Part shown: one piece after another, positions 53,660 through 62,295 of the stretch
How positions within the stretch are numbered: the stretch's first letter is position 1
Layout of the letters: the number at the start of each line of letters is the position of its first letter
Assembly: GCF_039540975.1 (NCBI RefSeq)
Contig: NZ_BAABFL010000134.1
Coordinates: forward strand, 1 to 64,000
DNA length: 64,000 nucleotides
Direction of reading: 5' to 3'
DNA from: Kistimonas scapharcae
GTDB lineage: Bacteria; Pseudomonadota; Gammaproteobacteria; Pseudomonadales; Endozoicomonadaceae
Program-made: the position numbers and the translations under genes
Notes under the pieces: model-generated
Databases searched by the model: none
What the model was told of the DNA's origin: nothing
What the model saw: the letters and a program-made list of their open reading frames with translations, nothing else

Positions 53660-54993
53660 TACGCATGACCTCGGGCAATAACAACCTGACTTTCATTCAC
53701 TGCGACCACCTGGCCGTCGATACTGGCGTGGATCGTGGAGCCCAGCTTGCCTTCCGGAATGTTACCGATCACCTGGCCTCTGACCACGGCGTCACCCACC
53801 TTGACCGCTGCTTCACTCGGCGCACCGATGTGCTGCCACAGGGATACGGTGACCTTATCGATGGCCACATCGCGGAACTCCTTCAGCGGCTGATGGTCAT
53901 AGCTGCCGAGATCCAGACGTGAAATCAGACGGTGCGGCGGCACCTTGCGCATTTCACGGTTTTCACGGGCAATCACTTCGCTGCCATCGTGCTGGTAACG
54001 AATGCCTTTCTCGCGCAGTTTGCCGGCGATATACAGGTTCACCTGGCGCGGAGAGATACCCATCGGGCAGGCATACATTTCACAGACACCACAGGCGCAG
54101 CACAGCAGCGCTTCGCTCAGGGATTCATCGATCTCCTTCGCGTACTTCACGGCCTGCATCATCTTGTGCGGATGCAGCGGATGGCCGATCAGGTAACGGG
54201 GGCACTGGTCGGTGCAGTAACCGCAACTGATGCAGGCACGGGCGCGGTTGAGCATCTGGATTTCGGTTTCATCCGCACGCTCGACCAGGTAATGGTCAGC
54301 CGGGATAACAATCAAAGCGCCATCGGTCTTGGTGATGTACATGTCCGCCAATTCGTGCTCATGCACCATGCCGCCCATCATCGGGCCGCCACGGATAATG
54401 CAGAACTTCGGAATGCTGACACCACCAGCCGCCGCCAGACACTCTTCAAAAGAGGTGCCCACCGGTACCTTGATCACGCGCGGCTCATTTACATCACCCA
54501 GCACAGAAACGTATTTCTCAGTGACGGGGATATCCTGGGTCGCTTCGAACACGTTGATCATTGTGGCGACGTTGGAAACGACACAGCCCACGTTCAGCGG
54601 AATACCGCCGGGGGGTACAGAGCGTCCGGTGACTTCGTACACGGTCATCTGCTCGTCACCGGCCGGATAGAAATTCTGCAGTTCGAAAATCTCTACCGGG
54701 GCATCCATCCGTGCGATGGTGTCACGCAGTGCGGCAATTTCACGGCCGTACTTACCCTTGACCGCGATCACGGCTTTCTCGGCCTTGATCTGGGCACTGG
54801 CCAGCAGGATACCGCCAATCAACTCCGCCGGACGCTCGCGCATCAGGAACTGGTCGGTCTGCAGCAGCGGTTCACATTCCGCTGCATTGATAATCAGGTA
54901 TTCCGCTTCGGCATTCAGTTTGACGTGGGTAGGGAAACCGGCACCGCCGGCACCGACGACACCGGCCTTGCGGACGAGTTCAACTAAGTCCAT
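53659..54993 (-). CDS. pduS: Cobalamin reductase PduS
   Basis: A 444-residue RnfC-like flavin and iron-sulfur protein that reduces cob(III)alamin within BMCs, feeding the adenosyltransferase. The NADH/FMN part has VVGAGGAGFPTHVKL (residues 12-26), INAAECEPLLQTD, then two 4Fe-4S motifs: CISCGYCTDQCPRYL (about 258-272) and CCACGVCEMYACPMG (about 303-317). The C-terminal part is a barrel-like RnfC_N/biotinyl-like fold (VKVGDAVVRGQVIGNIPEG). Its presence with Eut genes rather than a pdu operon is unusual. First gene of the pduS-pduT unit. Confidence 0.95.
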   Translation of the reverse strand: MDLVELVRKAGVVGAGGAGFPTHVKLNAEAEYLIINAAECEPLLQTDQFLMRERPAELIGGILLASAQIKAEKAVIAVKGKYGREIAALRDTIARMDAPVEIFELQNFYPAGDEQMTVYEVTGRSVPPGGIPLNVGCVVSNVATMINVFEATQDIPVTEKYVSVLGDVNEPRVIKVPVGTSFEECLAAAGGVSIPKFCIIRGGPMMGGMVHEHELADMYITKTDGALIVIPADHYLVERADETEIQMLNRARACISCGYCTDQCPRYLIGHPLHPHKMMQAVKYAKEIDESLSEALLCCACGVCEMYACPMGISPRQVNLYIAGKLREKGIRYQHDGSEVIARENREMRKVPPHRLISRLDLGSYDHQPLKEFRDVAIDKVTVSLWQHIGAPSEAAVKVGDAVVRGQVIGNIPEGKLGSTIHASIDGQVVAVNESQVVIARGHA

Positions 54994-55329
54994 GGCTCTC
55001 TCGTGGCTATCCGGTACAGCTGTGGCGGACAGAGAATCACCGGGACAGCCATACAGAAAATTTTCGATGGTGGCGCATGGTAACCGCAGTGCCAGACCGT
55101 CAGATTGAACCAGGTCAAAAGAGGTGGGGTTGAGCAGTCAAAACCTGCCTGAAATATCATCAAACAGTGACATACATCAATTGGGTTCAGGACGCGTAAT
55201 CCCCTGCTTTTATTCACGTTTTTTCAGGAACCAAGCAGCCCATACCGTGAACAAATCCACGGGACAAAGGAAACTTTACCTCGGTTTCGCAATCAGAACG
55301 GGTAGTTAACACAGAGAGGTTTAATTTCC
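54994..55329. other. Divergent control region between pduS and the cytolysin gene
   Basis: No gene is seen in 336 bases. Two FNR-like sequences with two mismatches each occur: TTGAACCAGGTCAA at 55105-55118 and GTGACATACATCAA at 55167-55180. Both the pduS unit and the toxin gene start here. Confidence 0.4.
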
Positions 55330-57360
55330 ATGTCCGTTTCATTGCGAAAAACGTTTTTATGCCTGCTTGCCCTGACGGGCAGTATCCAGAACAGTTCTGC
55401 CACAAATATTGATGAGGATCACTACATCGTTCCGACAGGACAAACCGTTAATGTCATCCATATTGTGGATCTGTTGAATGTCGCTGCTGACAGTGAGTCT
55501 GTTTACAACACCTTGCGTCACCATGTCATCGATGAGGGTGAAAAATACCTGATTGATGTTGTCGACAAACAAGCTTCCCGCAGCGTTGCTGAAATGCGCA
55601 AAGCCGTGCAAAACCTGTTTGGTATCGCTTTTGATCAGGATCGGCTCATGGTGAGTCGCTATAAGGAGCAGATGCTCTACACCCCCTACAACAGCCAGGA
55701 TGACATCACGCTTCCGGAGCTCATTGAAAACCTTGATGCGATCGAGCTGCGCGATCAGGCCCGATCCATGCGGGAGTATCGTACTGTCAGCAGCCCAGAC
55801 GAGCAAACCTCCCTGCCGCACCTGGCGTTTTACATCAACATGTTTCACCCAATGACCAGTGAGGAGTGCACATTCCCAACCTCTTATATCTGGCCGGAAA
55901 AGGGGACGTCCAACTTTTGTGAACGTGGCAATATTTCCCTTATTTACCGCGTCAACTGGGAACGTTCACTGCAATACGGCACCACCGGCTCTGCCACACC
56001 GGACGCAAAAATCGTTCGTATCACCCTGGATGACGACGTTTCAGGCGCCGGTATACACCTGAACAGTCGCCTGGGGCACCGTGTTACCAAGCCGGGTTAT
56101 ACCGGCGTAAACAGCTGGTATCGCGACTGGAGTACGGATGTCTATGCCCAGTCATACGAACTCTCCATCAAGGCTTCGAATGATAAAGCGTCAATATTGA
56201 AAACCACCCCATCTTCGAATATCAACCCGCAGTATGAGAAGACGGAAACCTCCGGTTTTTCTCTGGGTGTTTCAGCCGAACTGGGAACAGAAAACACACA
56301 AGAGGGTGCCAAGGGGTTGCTGATTCCAATTGCCGCCTATGAGCAGAATCGTACCCTGACATTCAGCACGGAAGAATACAGTATCCAGAAAGCCACCCCG
56401 AGTGACCGCGAAGTTCTTTTCACCTGGGAAAGAAGTGAATACGCCAGCCGGGACTCCCTGTTATCCAAGGGCACTGATCCGGTGTTTGATTCTTACGTGA
56501 CCTATCCGGTCGACACCAGCAAAATAAGCCCGATCGCCTATTCCAACTTTACGCCGCGACTTGATGTTATTTATAAAGCTAACAGTCAGGAATCCGGTAC
56601 GACGACGTTTTCTCTGGACACATCCGTACAAGCGCGCCCTCTATATACGGGCGCATTCCTCTATTTTTACCTGATTGGCGCTCATGTCGCCTATGAAGCC
56701 TTCGAGACAGACCACCTTGACCAATACATCACCGCGCATGCCGGCTTTACGGTCGACTGGAATCATCCCGTGTTCACCGGCGGCTATCCGGTTAACCTGC
56801 AGCTGGGCAGTTTCAACAATCTCTGCCTGAGCTATGACAATGATTTCAACCTGTCTCCACAGGAGTGCAGCCTGATCAGCAAGCACCAGGCCTTTATTTA
56901 CGACGCAATGGGGCGTTATCTGAGTACACTGGATACAACCATGTGCCTTGATGGTGACGACATGAGCCGCCTGAACCGTTGTGATGCCCGCCTCAGTCAA
57001 CGCTGGCAATGGCTGGAAAGTTCAGATTATCTTCAGAATACCCGTTCCTGCCTTCTACTCGCACATGATACTGATACAGGCCAACTTCAGATGCGAGCCA
57101 TGGATACTGAGGATAATGACACAACCAGCCTGAGGACACTGACATCATTCACTACCATCTATAACACCCCCAAGTGTCACTACTGGCTGGATACCCCCAA
57201 CAATATGGGACAGGTTGGTGATATTTACCGTTACGATGATTACAACGAGGGTATAACAGAATACTTCCGGTTACTCACGCCGGTTTATGGCGCCTATCCC
57301 GATGAAGGGAACAACAGTGACTGGGAGTCACTCGGTCAAGCAACAGCCTGCCATAACTAA
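55330..57360 (+). CDS. Secreted pore-forming cytolysin, leukocidin/Vibrio cholerae cytolysin-like
   Basis: A 676-residue exported toxin. Residues 1-24 are a Sec signal. About 25-165 correspond to the cytolysin pro-domain. The leukocidin-type core (about 175-450) shows NSWYRDWSTDVYAQSYEL, the pre-stem region with SGFSLGVSAELGTENTQ, and PVDTSKISPIAYSNFTPRLD then VIYKANSQESGTTTFSLDTS, which match Vibrio cholerae cytolysin. Residues about 490-676 look like a ricin-type beta-trefoil (SFNNLCLSYDNDF, QRWQWLESSDYL). It is expected to form heptameric beta-barrel pores in host membranes after proteolytic activation. GAGAGG precedes the ATG. It is divergent from pduS. Confidence 0.88.
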   Translation: MSVSLRKTFLCLLALTGSIQNSSATNIDEDHYIVPTGQTVNVIHIVDLLNVAADSESVYNTLRHHVIDEGEKYLIDVVDKQASRSVAEMRKAVQNLFGIAFDQDRLMVSRYKEQMLYTPYNSQDDITLPELIENLDAIELRDQARSMREYRTVSSPDEQTSLPHLAFYINMFHPMTSEECTFPTSYIWPEKGTSNFCERGNISLIYRVNWERSLQYGTTGSATPDAKIVRITLDDDVSGAGIHLNSRLGHRVTKPGYTGVNSWYRDWSTDVYAQSYELSIKASNDKASILKTTPSSNINPQYEKTETSGFSLGVSAELGTENTQEGAKGLLIPIAAYEQNRTLTFSTEEYSIQKATPSDREVLFTWERSEYASRDSLLSKGTDPVFDSYVTYPVDTSKISPIAYSNFTPRLDVIYKANSQESGTTTFSLDTSVQARPLYTGAFLYFYLIGAHVAYEAFETDHLDQYITAHAGFTVDWNHPVFTGGYPVNLQLGSFNNLCLSYDNDFNLSPQECSLISKHQAFIYDAMGRYLSTLDTTMCLDGDDMSRLNRCDARLSQRWQWLESSDYLQNTRSCLLLAHDTDTGQLQMRAMDTEDNDTTSLRTLTSFTTIYNTPKCHYWLDTPNNMGQVGDIYRYDDYNEGITEYFRLLTPVYGAYPDEGNNSDWESLGQATACHN

Positions 57361-57525
57361 TAAATGAAAGGGGTGCACCGCACCTGCCTATGGGTAGGTG
57401 CGACATCACAGCCAAAATATTTTTATATCCAAGATGAAAAATCGAATAAAAAGGGTAGGTTAAAAATAATCTTTATTGAGAAAGTCATGAACCAACATGA
57501 GACAAGAACTATTACTTGTTGTGAA

Positions 57526-58632
57526 TTAGTCGGGAGAAAATCCTGCCGCAAAGGTTTGCTTGATGAAGGCTTCTTGTCTACAAAAACCACAGACCTTCAA
57601 TTTATGTTTTTCAATCGCACAGACTTTACAAGCAAACATATGTCCACACGGTAAGGCAACGGTATTCACAACATTCTCGCAACAATAAATACACTTATCC
57701 TTTGGCTCTGGTTTAGTCATGGCTTCACATAGCACTGTGCTGCCACTATTCTCATCATCAGAGTGCACCGGAAAATCATCCTCGTTAAAAGGCAGCAAGC
57801 CGGAATCAGACGATGCGGACGCATCCGACATCCGAACATCAGCACTCGTTAATGAGTCCCAACTACCACCCAAACTACTTCTGCTTTCTGATGCACTAAG
57901 GCCATAACCTGAATCACACCCAGAATCTGAGCCACAATACAGCCTTCCATCAATGGTTCTTCCAATATTGATTGAGCCCTCACTATAGAGTGAGCAAAAA
58001 ATTTCACTATAGGGTTCAGTTTCCAATAAGGCACTGATAAATTCACATTTCTTTTTACCACCCAGATGAAACAATGCCTGACCTAATCGATCGGATAGCT
58101 CAGACAGATCTTCAACATTATTAATGTGCATTCCGGTGTCACAATAATAACAACGTAAGGTTATACCATCAGAGTCATCAGATTCGGAAGGAGAGGGAAA
58201 CATACCAGTTCTGGAAAAATAATCCTTGAAGTGAATCGCCAACCTCTGACACCCCTCTCTTTTATCAAACATATCCATACGTGAATGCCATTTAGCGACT
58301 ATAGGGAAGCTCACACCGGTATCACAAGCATCGACTGACTCGGCAATAGCATCCACGATTTGTATCCCATCATTCAATTGACAGGGTATATAATCTTCTT
58401 CGGAATTGTTCACGGTTAATTGCAACTTGCCATCCTCGATTGATAGCAGCTTAACCAAACGAACTGTCTGTATAGGCTGATATTCTCCGCACGAGTGTTT
58501 TATTGCATTTTGTGGTTGGCCAGCGGCAGCACCGACATTCCATGTTGCCCAGTTGCCATCGGCAGACTGACAATGAGCGTCAGTACTCGCCTGCCTCGAA
58601 TCCGAGCCAGTATAATCACCTACTGAAAACAT
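57526..58632 (-). CDS. RING-finger protein, putative E3 ubiquitin ligase effector
   Basis: A 368-residue protein with a C-terminal C3HC4 RING domain (about 314-351): CIYC, PCGHMFACKVC and VCGFC supply all eight zinc ligands with canonical spacing (C-x2-C, C-x-H-x3-C-x2-C, C-x2-C), closest in form to the MGRN/IAP type. Residues 225-305 are a disordered Ser/Asp-rich stretch (SDSGCDSGYGLSASESRSS). The N-terminal 200 residues are mixed and unrecognised, with scattered Cys. No signal peptide is seen. Such RING ligases are rare in bacteria and typical of effectors that use the host ubiquitin system. The gene is AT-rich. Confidence 0.85.
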   Translation of the reverse strand: MFSVGDYTGSDSRQASTDAHCQSADGNWATWNVGAAAGQPQNAIKHSCGEYQPIQTVRLVKLLSIEDGKLQLTVNNSEEDYIPCQLNDGIQIVDAIAESVDACDTGVSFPIVAKWHSRMDMFDKREGCQRLAIHFKDYFSRTGMFPSPSESDDSDGITLRCYYCDTGMHINNVEDLSELSDRLGQALFHLGGKKKCEFISALLETEPYSEIFCSLYSEGSINIGRTIDGRLYCGSDSGCDSGYGLSASESRSSLGGSWDSLTSADVRMSDASASSDSGLLPFNEDDFPVHSDDENSGSTVLCEAMTKPEPKDKCIYCCENVVNTVALPCGHMFACKVCAIEKHKLKVCGFCRQEAFIKQTFAAGFSPD

Positions 58633-59117
58633 ATTTCACATCTCTCCTTGATAAATAGAACACTTAATTAATTATGCGACCAAGCATCTACGATATAGTT
58701 CCATGTGAATGAGAAAAAAAACGGAAATAAACAGTAGCCTTCCGATTCACAACACAATGTTTTTATAATCTGGAGTGGCTAAGCGCTTCGAATTGTATTA
58801 ATCACTATCAGTCGACATTGAACATATAAGCTATAAAAAGCTTATATAAGGCCATTTATTATGACAACGCTTAAACCAATAGTCGATCTATCAAGCGGTC
58901 AGTTACCCTGACCGATACACTAACAGGCGTGATAGTATTATTCTTGTTCGCATAAGTAAGCCTTCAAAATATAACACCAAATGCGCAGAAATGAATATAC
59001 AAGCACCTTATTATGGCCGACACCATTCGTTAATACTTTTCCAGCAATCATAAAAAAGGCGGCCATAAAATGGCCGCCAAAAAATGCGCAATCTTGCGCA
59101 TCCCCTCAAAAGATGGG
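58633..59117. other. AT-rich gap between the RING gene and the eut unit
   Basis: These 485 bases contain the RING gene promoter area and the terminator of the eutE unit (59058-59078). No coding sequence stands out. Confidence 0.5.
59058..59078 (-). terminator. Terminator of the eutE-eutM-eutT-pduL-eutJ unit
   Basis: A perfect 9-bp stem GGCGGCCAT/ATGGCCGCC (59058-59066 with 59070-59078) is followed on the minus strand by TTTTTTA, a canonical intrinsic terminator. Confidence 0.9.
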
Positions 59118-59867
59118 TCAGAGCGTCACGACATCCAGTTCTGATGTCATGCGGATGTAGTCTTTTGCCAGTGGTGTCAACAGACTGTCAGGGCCCAGCG
59201 TGATGTGCGTGTAGCCCTGCTCCAGGCAGCGACGCAGATCCCGCTCGCCGACAACGCGCTGAGTCAACTCACAGCTCTGCCCGGTAACCGACGTGTCAGT
59301 CATGCTGACTTCAGCAGGTGGAGCCACCTGGTAAGCCACCTCATTAACAGTCGCCTGCTGAGGCGCAGGTGCTGCAGGTGGAACCTGTCCACGCAGCGCA
59401 GCCGCCAGACTCTCCAGCCCGGTCACCTGCATACCGAACGACAGCAGTTGTTCTTCCTTATTCTGGAAAACCTTGTAGAAGGCTGGCTTTGCCGTTTCAC
59501 GGAAACGACGGTAAGCAATACCTTCTTCCAGAATATGCACGGTTTTACCCAGCAACAGGGACTCAACCAGCACACAACCTTCACTGCCGCGCTCCAGGCC
59601 AATAGTCAGTGCTGATAACAAGCTGTTAGGCAGGCTGGCCAGAACAATATGATCAAATGCCGCCGCTTCAGGCGTTTCCAGGTCTGCGGCAAAGCTCAGG
59701 CTGAAACCCTGCCCGAGCTTCTCGGCAAGCGCATCACGGTCAGCGCAGTCACCGACCACCAGAACCGTTTCCTTTTTGACGGCTTCCGTCGTCAGGCTGC
59801 CGGAACGAGCCAGTAATTCTTCCAGTACACGACGGGCAATCAGTTCAACCAGTGCATCCGTGTTCAT
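59118..59867 (-). CDS. Eut-associated protein of TIGR02536 type with C-terminal TPxA module
   Basis: A 249-residue protein. From memory it resembles the TIGR02536 ethanolamine-utilisation family, described as typical of non-proteobacterial eut loci. Residues 1-20 (MNTDALVELIARRVLEELLA) form an amphipathic helix like an encapsulation peptide. Residues 35-155 look like a flavoprotein-type alpha/beta fold (ETVLVVGDCADRDALAEKL, FDHIVLASLPNSLLSALTIG). After a Pro/Ala linker (160-185) the last 50 residues form the module with core LGPDSLLTPLAKDYIRMTSE. The start overlaps the eutJ stop (ATGA). It is the last gene before the terminator. Confidence 0.8.
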   Translation of the reverse strand: MNTDALVELIARRVLEELLARSGSLTTEAVKKETVLVVGDCADRDALAEKLGQGFSLSFAADLETPEAAAFDHIVLASLPNSLLSALTIGLERGSEGCVLVESLLLGKTVHILEEGIAYRRFRETAKPAFYKVFQNKEEQLLSFGMQVTGLESLAAALRGQVPPAAPAPQQATVNEVAYQVAPPAEVSMTDTSVTGQSCELTQRVVGERDLRRCLEQGYTHITLGPDSLLTPLAKDYIRMTSELDVVTL

Positions 59868-60724
59868 GCTGCATTTTCCTCAGGCGTCTCAAGCGCTTCC
59901 AGCGCACTGATGGCAATACCCAGTGGTGTCACCAGGAACGGATTTTTCGGCTTATGGGTACGCACACCGGTCTGCTTTTCCACCACCGCCTCAAAGTCAG
60001 GCAGGCAGGTGGTGCCACCGACCAGGTAGATGTCTTCCACGTCATAACCCTGAATATGGTCACGGACAATGGAACCCATTTTTTCAATCACGGGGCGGAC
60101 AATGGTCACCACATCGCGATGGTTGGCCGGGTTCTTCTTGAACTCTTCCGCTTCCTCGAAGCTGGTCTTGTAATTACCCGCCAGCACCAGAGACAGATGA
60201 GTGCCGCCTGTCGCTTCATCCGCGGTGTAGATCACTTCACCATCACGGAAGATGGACAGACCGGTGGTACCACCACCGATATCCACGACAGCGCCATTCT
60301 GGATGCCCAGCACGCGGTTCGCGGCTGTCGGCTCATCCAGCATATTGACGACTTCCATGCCTGCGCCTTCCACCACATAGCGATGCGTCTTACAGCTGGA
60401 TTCATCGGAGTTGGAAGGCATTGCGATCGCCGCTTTATCCAGCGTCACGCCCAGGCGTTCTTCCAACTTTTCCTTCAGTTTGCGGACAATATGCAGCGCA
60501 CCGACATAGTCCACGACCAGTCCGTCTTTCAGCACCTGGGCGAACTGCATTTCTGTCGCCAGCGGTTGCCGGTCACGATCCAGCACCACCAACACGATAT
60601 ACGCGGTACCCAGGTCGACACCGACCACCAGTTCTTCCGGATTGGTCACCTTGCCCGTACGGGTCAGGCTTTCTTCGACCGCCTCGATCAGTACATCAGC
60701 GTGTTCGGTATTACATTCAGACAT
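59864..60724 (-). CDS. eutJ: EutJ, Hsp70/actin-fold chaperone-like protein
   Basis: A 286-residue EutJ, an actin/DnaK-fold ATPase thought to act as a chaperone in BMC assembly. Phosphate loops are LVVGVDLGTAYIVLVVLD (about 32-49) and GAVVDIGGGTTGLSIFRDG (about 141-159), with MLDEPTAANRVLGI and YLVGGTTCLPDFE also typical. Length matches. CGGAGG precedes the ATG. It is followed by the TIGR02536-like gene with a 4-base overlap and preceded by pduL after 16 bases. Confidence 0.95.
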   Translation of the reverse strand: MSECNTEHADVLIEAVEESLTRTGKVTNPEELVVGVDLGTAYIVLVVLDRDRQPLATEMQFAQVLKDGLVVDYVGALHIVRKLKEKLEERLGVTLDKAAIAMPSNSDESSCKTHRYVVEGAGMEVVNMLDEPTAANRVLGIQNGAVVDIGGGTTGLSIFRDGEVIYTADEATGGTHLSLVLAGNYKTSFEEAEEFKKNPANHRDVVTIVRPVIEKMGSIVRDHIQGYDVEDIYLVGGTTCLPDFEAVVEKQTGVRTHKPKNPFLVTPLGIAISALEALETPEENAA

Positions 60725-60740
60725 GGTCGTTTACCTCCGT

Positions 60741-61418
60741 TTAAGCGACCAGCTCGCCCTTGGCGCCGCTCGGCAGGCCAACGGCATTGGCTTCATCAAA
60801 GTCGATGTGCATGGCCAGATTGAAGCTGTCTTTTACCCGTACCAGAACTTTGTGGAATGTCACCGGACGGTCCGTCTCAATCTTCACATCCACCTCCTGC
60901 TTGTCCTGCACACCCAAACGGGCGGCATCACTGCTGGTCATGTGGATATGGTTACGGGCAACGATCACGCCCTGCTTCAGCTGTACCATGCCGTTATCGG
61001 ACAACAGGAACAGGCCCGGAGTCGCTGCAGTGTCACCGGATTCACGCAATGGTGCGTCCACGCCCAGCTGACGTGCGTCAGTGCGTGAAACCTCAACCTG
61101 GCTTTCAGAACGTGCAGGGCCCAGCACCGCGACATGCTTGAACGAACCCTGGGGACCGATAACGGTGACCCGCTCTTCACACAGGTACTGGCCCGGCTGG
61201 GAAAGTTCACGTTTAGGCGTCAACTGGTGCCCTTCACCGAACAGGGCTTCCACATCCTTCTGGCACAGGTGCACGTGACGGGCGGAAGCCTCGATCGGGA
61301 TCATCTTTTTACCCACATCGGCGTCGGTACAGTACTCGCCGATCACCTGGTTGATGATCAGTTGCAGTTGGTCTTCGCTCAGATTCAGGGCACCGCTGGT
61401 ATTCATCGTTTCACTCAC
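60741..61418 (-). CDS. pduL: BMC phosphotransacylase PduL
   Basis: A 225-residue PduL-type phosphate acyltransferase that converts acetyl-CoA to acetyl phosphate and recycles CoA in the lumen; it takes the place of EutD. Zinc-binding motifs are EASARHVHLCQKDVEALFG (about 42-60) and VARNHIHMTSSDAARLGV (about 152-169), with PGQYLCEERV between. Residues 14-29 (LSEDQLQLIINQVIGE) form an encapsulation-type helix. The start may be this GTG (AGGTG upstream) or the ATG at 61406. Finding PduL rather than EutD in a Eut unit is more common outside enteric bacteria. Confidence 0.95.
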   Translation of the reverse strand: MSETMNTSGALNLSEDQLQLIINQVIGEYCTDADVGKKMIPIEASARHVHLCQKDVEALFGEGHQLTPKRELSQPGQYLCEERVTVIGPQGSFKHVAVLGPARSESQVEVSRTDARQLGVDAPLRESGDTAATPGLFLLSDNGMVQLKQGVIVARNHIHMTSSDAARLGVQDKQEVDVKIETDRPVTFHKVLVRVKDSFNLAMHIDFDEANAVGLPSGAKGELVA

Positions 61419-61490
61419 TTTTCACCTGAGCAGACGGGATTCGTCGTTGAATCGTGTCTGCTGCAAGCCGTTAATCCATCACCTGCCTGC

Positions 61491-62261
61491 TCAATGGGAC
61501 AGCGGTTGCACAGAGGCAAACTCACCGGCCTGTTCCCGTACCATCATCTGGTAACAGTGGCCTGACAGGTGGTGCAGCGCCCGGAGCATGTCCGGACGTT
61601 CACACCGCTGGCCCCGCTGATAAGCGTGCACAGCCGTCAATTCCGCTTCACGGATACCGGCGCGCAGCCGGTTCAGGCTGACGAGGGTTCTGCCCATGCT
61701 GTAATGGGGCAAACCATCCTCGCTGCCATGTAATGGCGCAGGTTCAGTGTCCTGCGTCTTGAAAACGTCCGGGTCAAACGCTTCGCCCGGCACGATCGCA
61801 ATAGTCAGCTGGCGGACATAGTCCAGTACCTTCTGCAGTTCATCGCACAAGGCTTTCCGGCCTGACTCAGCGCAATCCACCTGGAGGCAGAGAATGTCAG
61901 CCTGCAGACGGTCAAACTGTTCCTGGAGTGCAATGCGGGGGTCGGTCAGCAACACAAGACGGTTGTCGCCCAGAACCGCCATGCAGTCCGGTTTTTCGGT
62001 GAACTCGCCACCGGTGTAATCGCAGATAAATCGGGGTGCCGATGGTGCGGCGCTATTGTCGCCTTCATCGACGGTGGCCGGTATCAGGGATTCTTCAACA
62101 GGCGTTACATCATCCTGTCCCCGGATAACCAGCGCTATGCCCTTGTCCTGGATGAACTGACGGGCAGACGGGGTGATGATGTCTTTCGGCTCCACCTCAA
62201 ACGTGGTGAAGGCCGCCTTGCGGTATTCGCTGCGAATCCGCGCTTCTGTAACAACACCCAT
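61491..62261 (-). CDS. eutT: EutT-like cobalamin adenosyltransferase lacking the metal-binding Cys motif
   Basis: A 256-residue EutT-family protein. The N-terminal module has core VEPKDIITPSARQFIQDKGI (residues 23-42), as in E. coli EutT (LTPSARELL). Where class I EutT has the H-x11-CC-x2-C metal site, this protein has RFICDYTGGEFTEKPDC: one of three Cys remains and the His is missing. The late helices (MGRTLVSLNRLRAGIREAEL, PDMLRALHHLSGHCYQMM) match EutT well. It is either a metal-independent class II enzyme, as described for Listeria, or inactive. It lies between eutM and pduL. Confidence 0.82.
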   Translation of the reverse strand: MGVVTEARIRSEYRKAAFTTFEVEPKDIITPSARQFIQDKGIALVIRGQDDVTPVEESLIPATVDEGDNSAAPSAPRFICDYTGGEFTEKPDCMAVLGDNRLVLLTDPRIALQEQFDRLQADILCLQVDCAESGRKALCDELQKVLDYVRQLTIAIVPGEAFDPDVFKTQDTEPAPLHGSEDGLPHYSMGRTLVSLNRLRAGIREAELTAVHAYQRGQRCERPDMLRALHHLSGHCYQMMVREQAGEFASVQPLSH

Positions 62262-62295
62262 GGAACTTCCTTAGCCTGAACAGCAGACTCTGGCA

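Noticed and set aside
53932..54987. 351-codon plus-strand ORF
   Set aside because: Antisense shadow of pduS, which has intact iron-sulfur motifs.
57364..57654. 96-codon plus-strand ORF after the cytolysin gene
   Set aside because: It runs into the antisense of the RING domain; no ribosome site or domain supports it.
59852..60823. 323-codon plus-strand ORF
   Set aside because: Antisense shadow of eutJ and the pduL end; no recognisable domain and His/Gln-rich composition typical of antisense frames.
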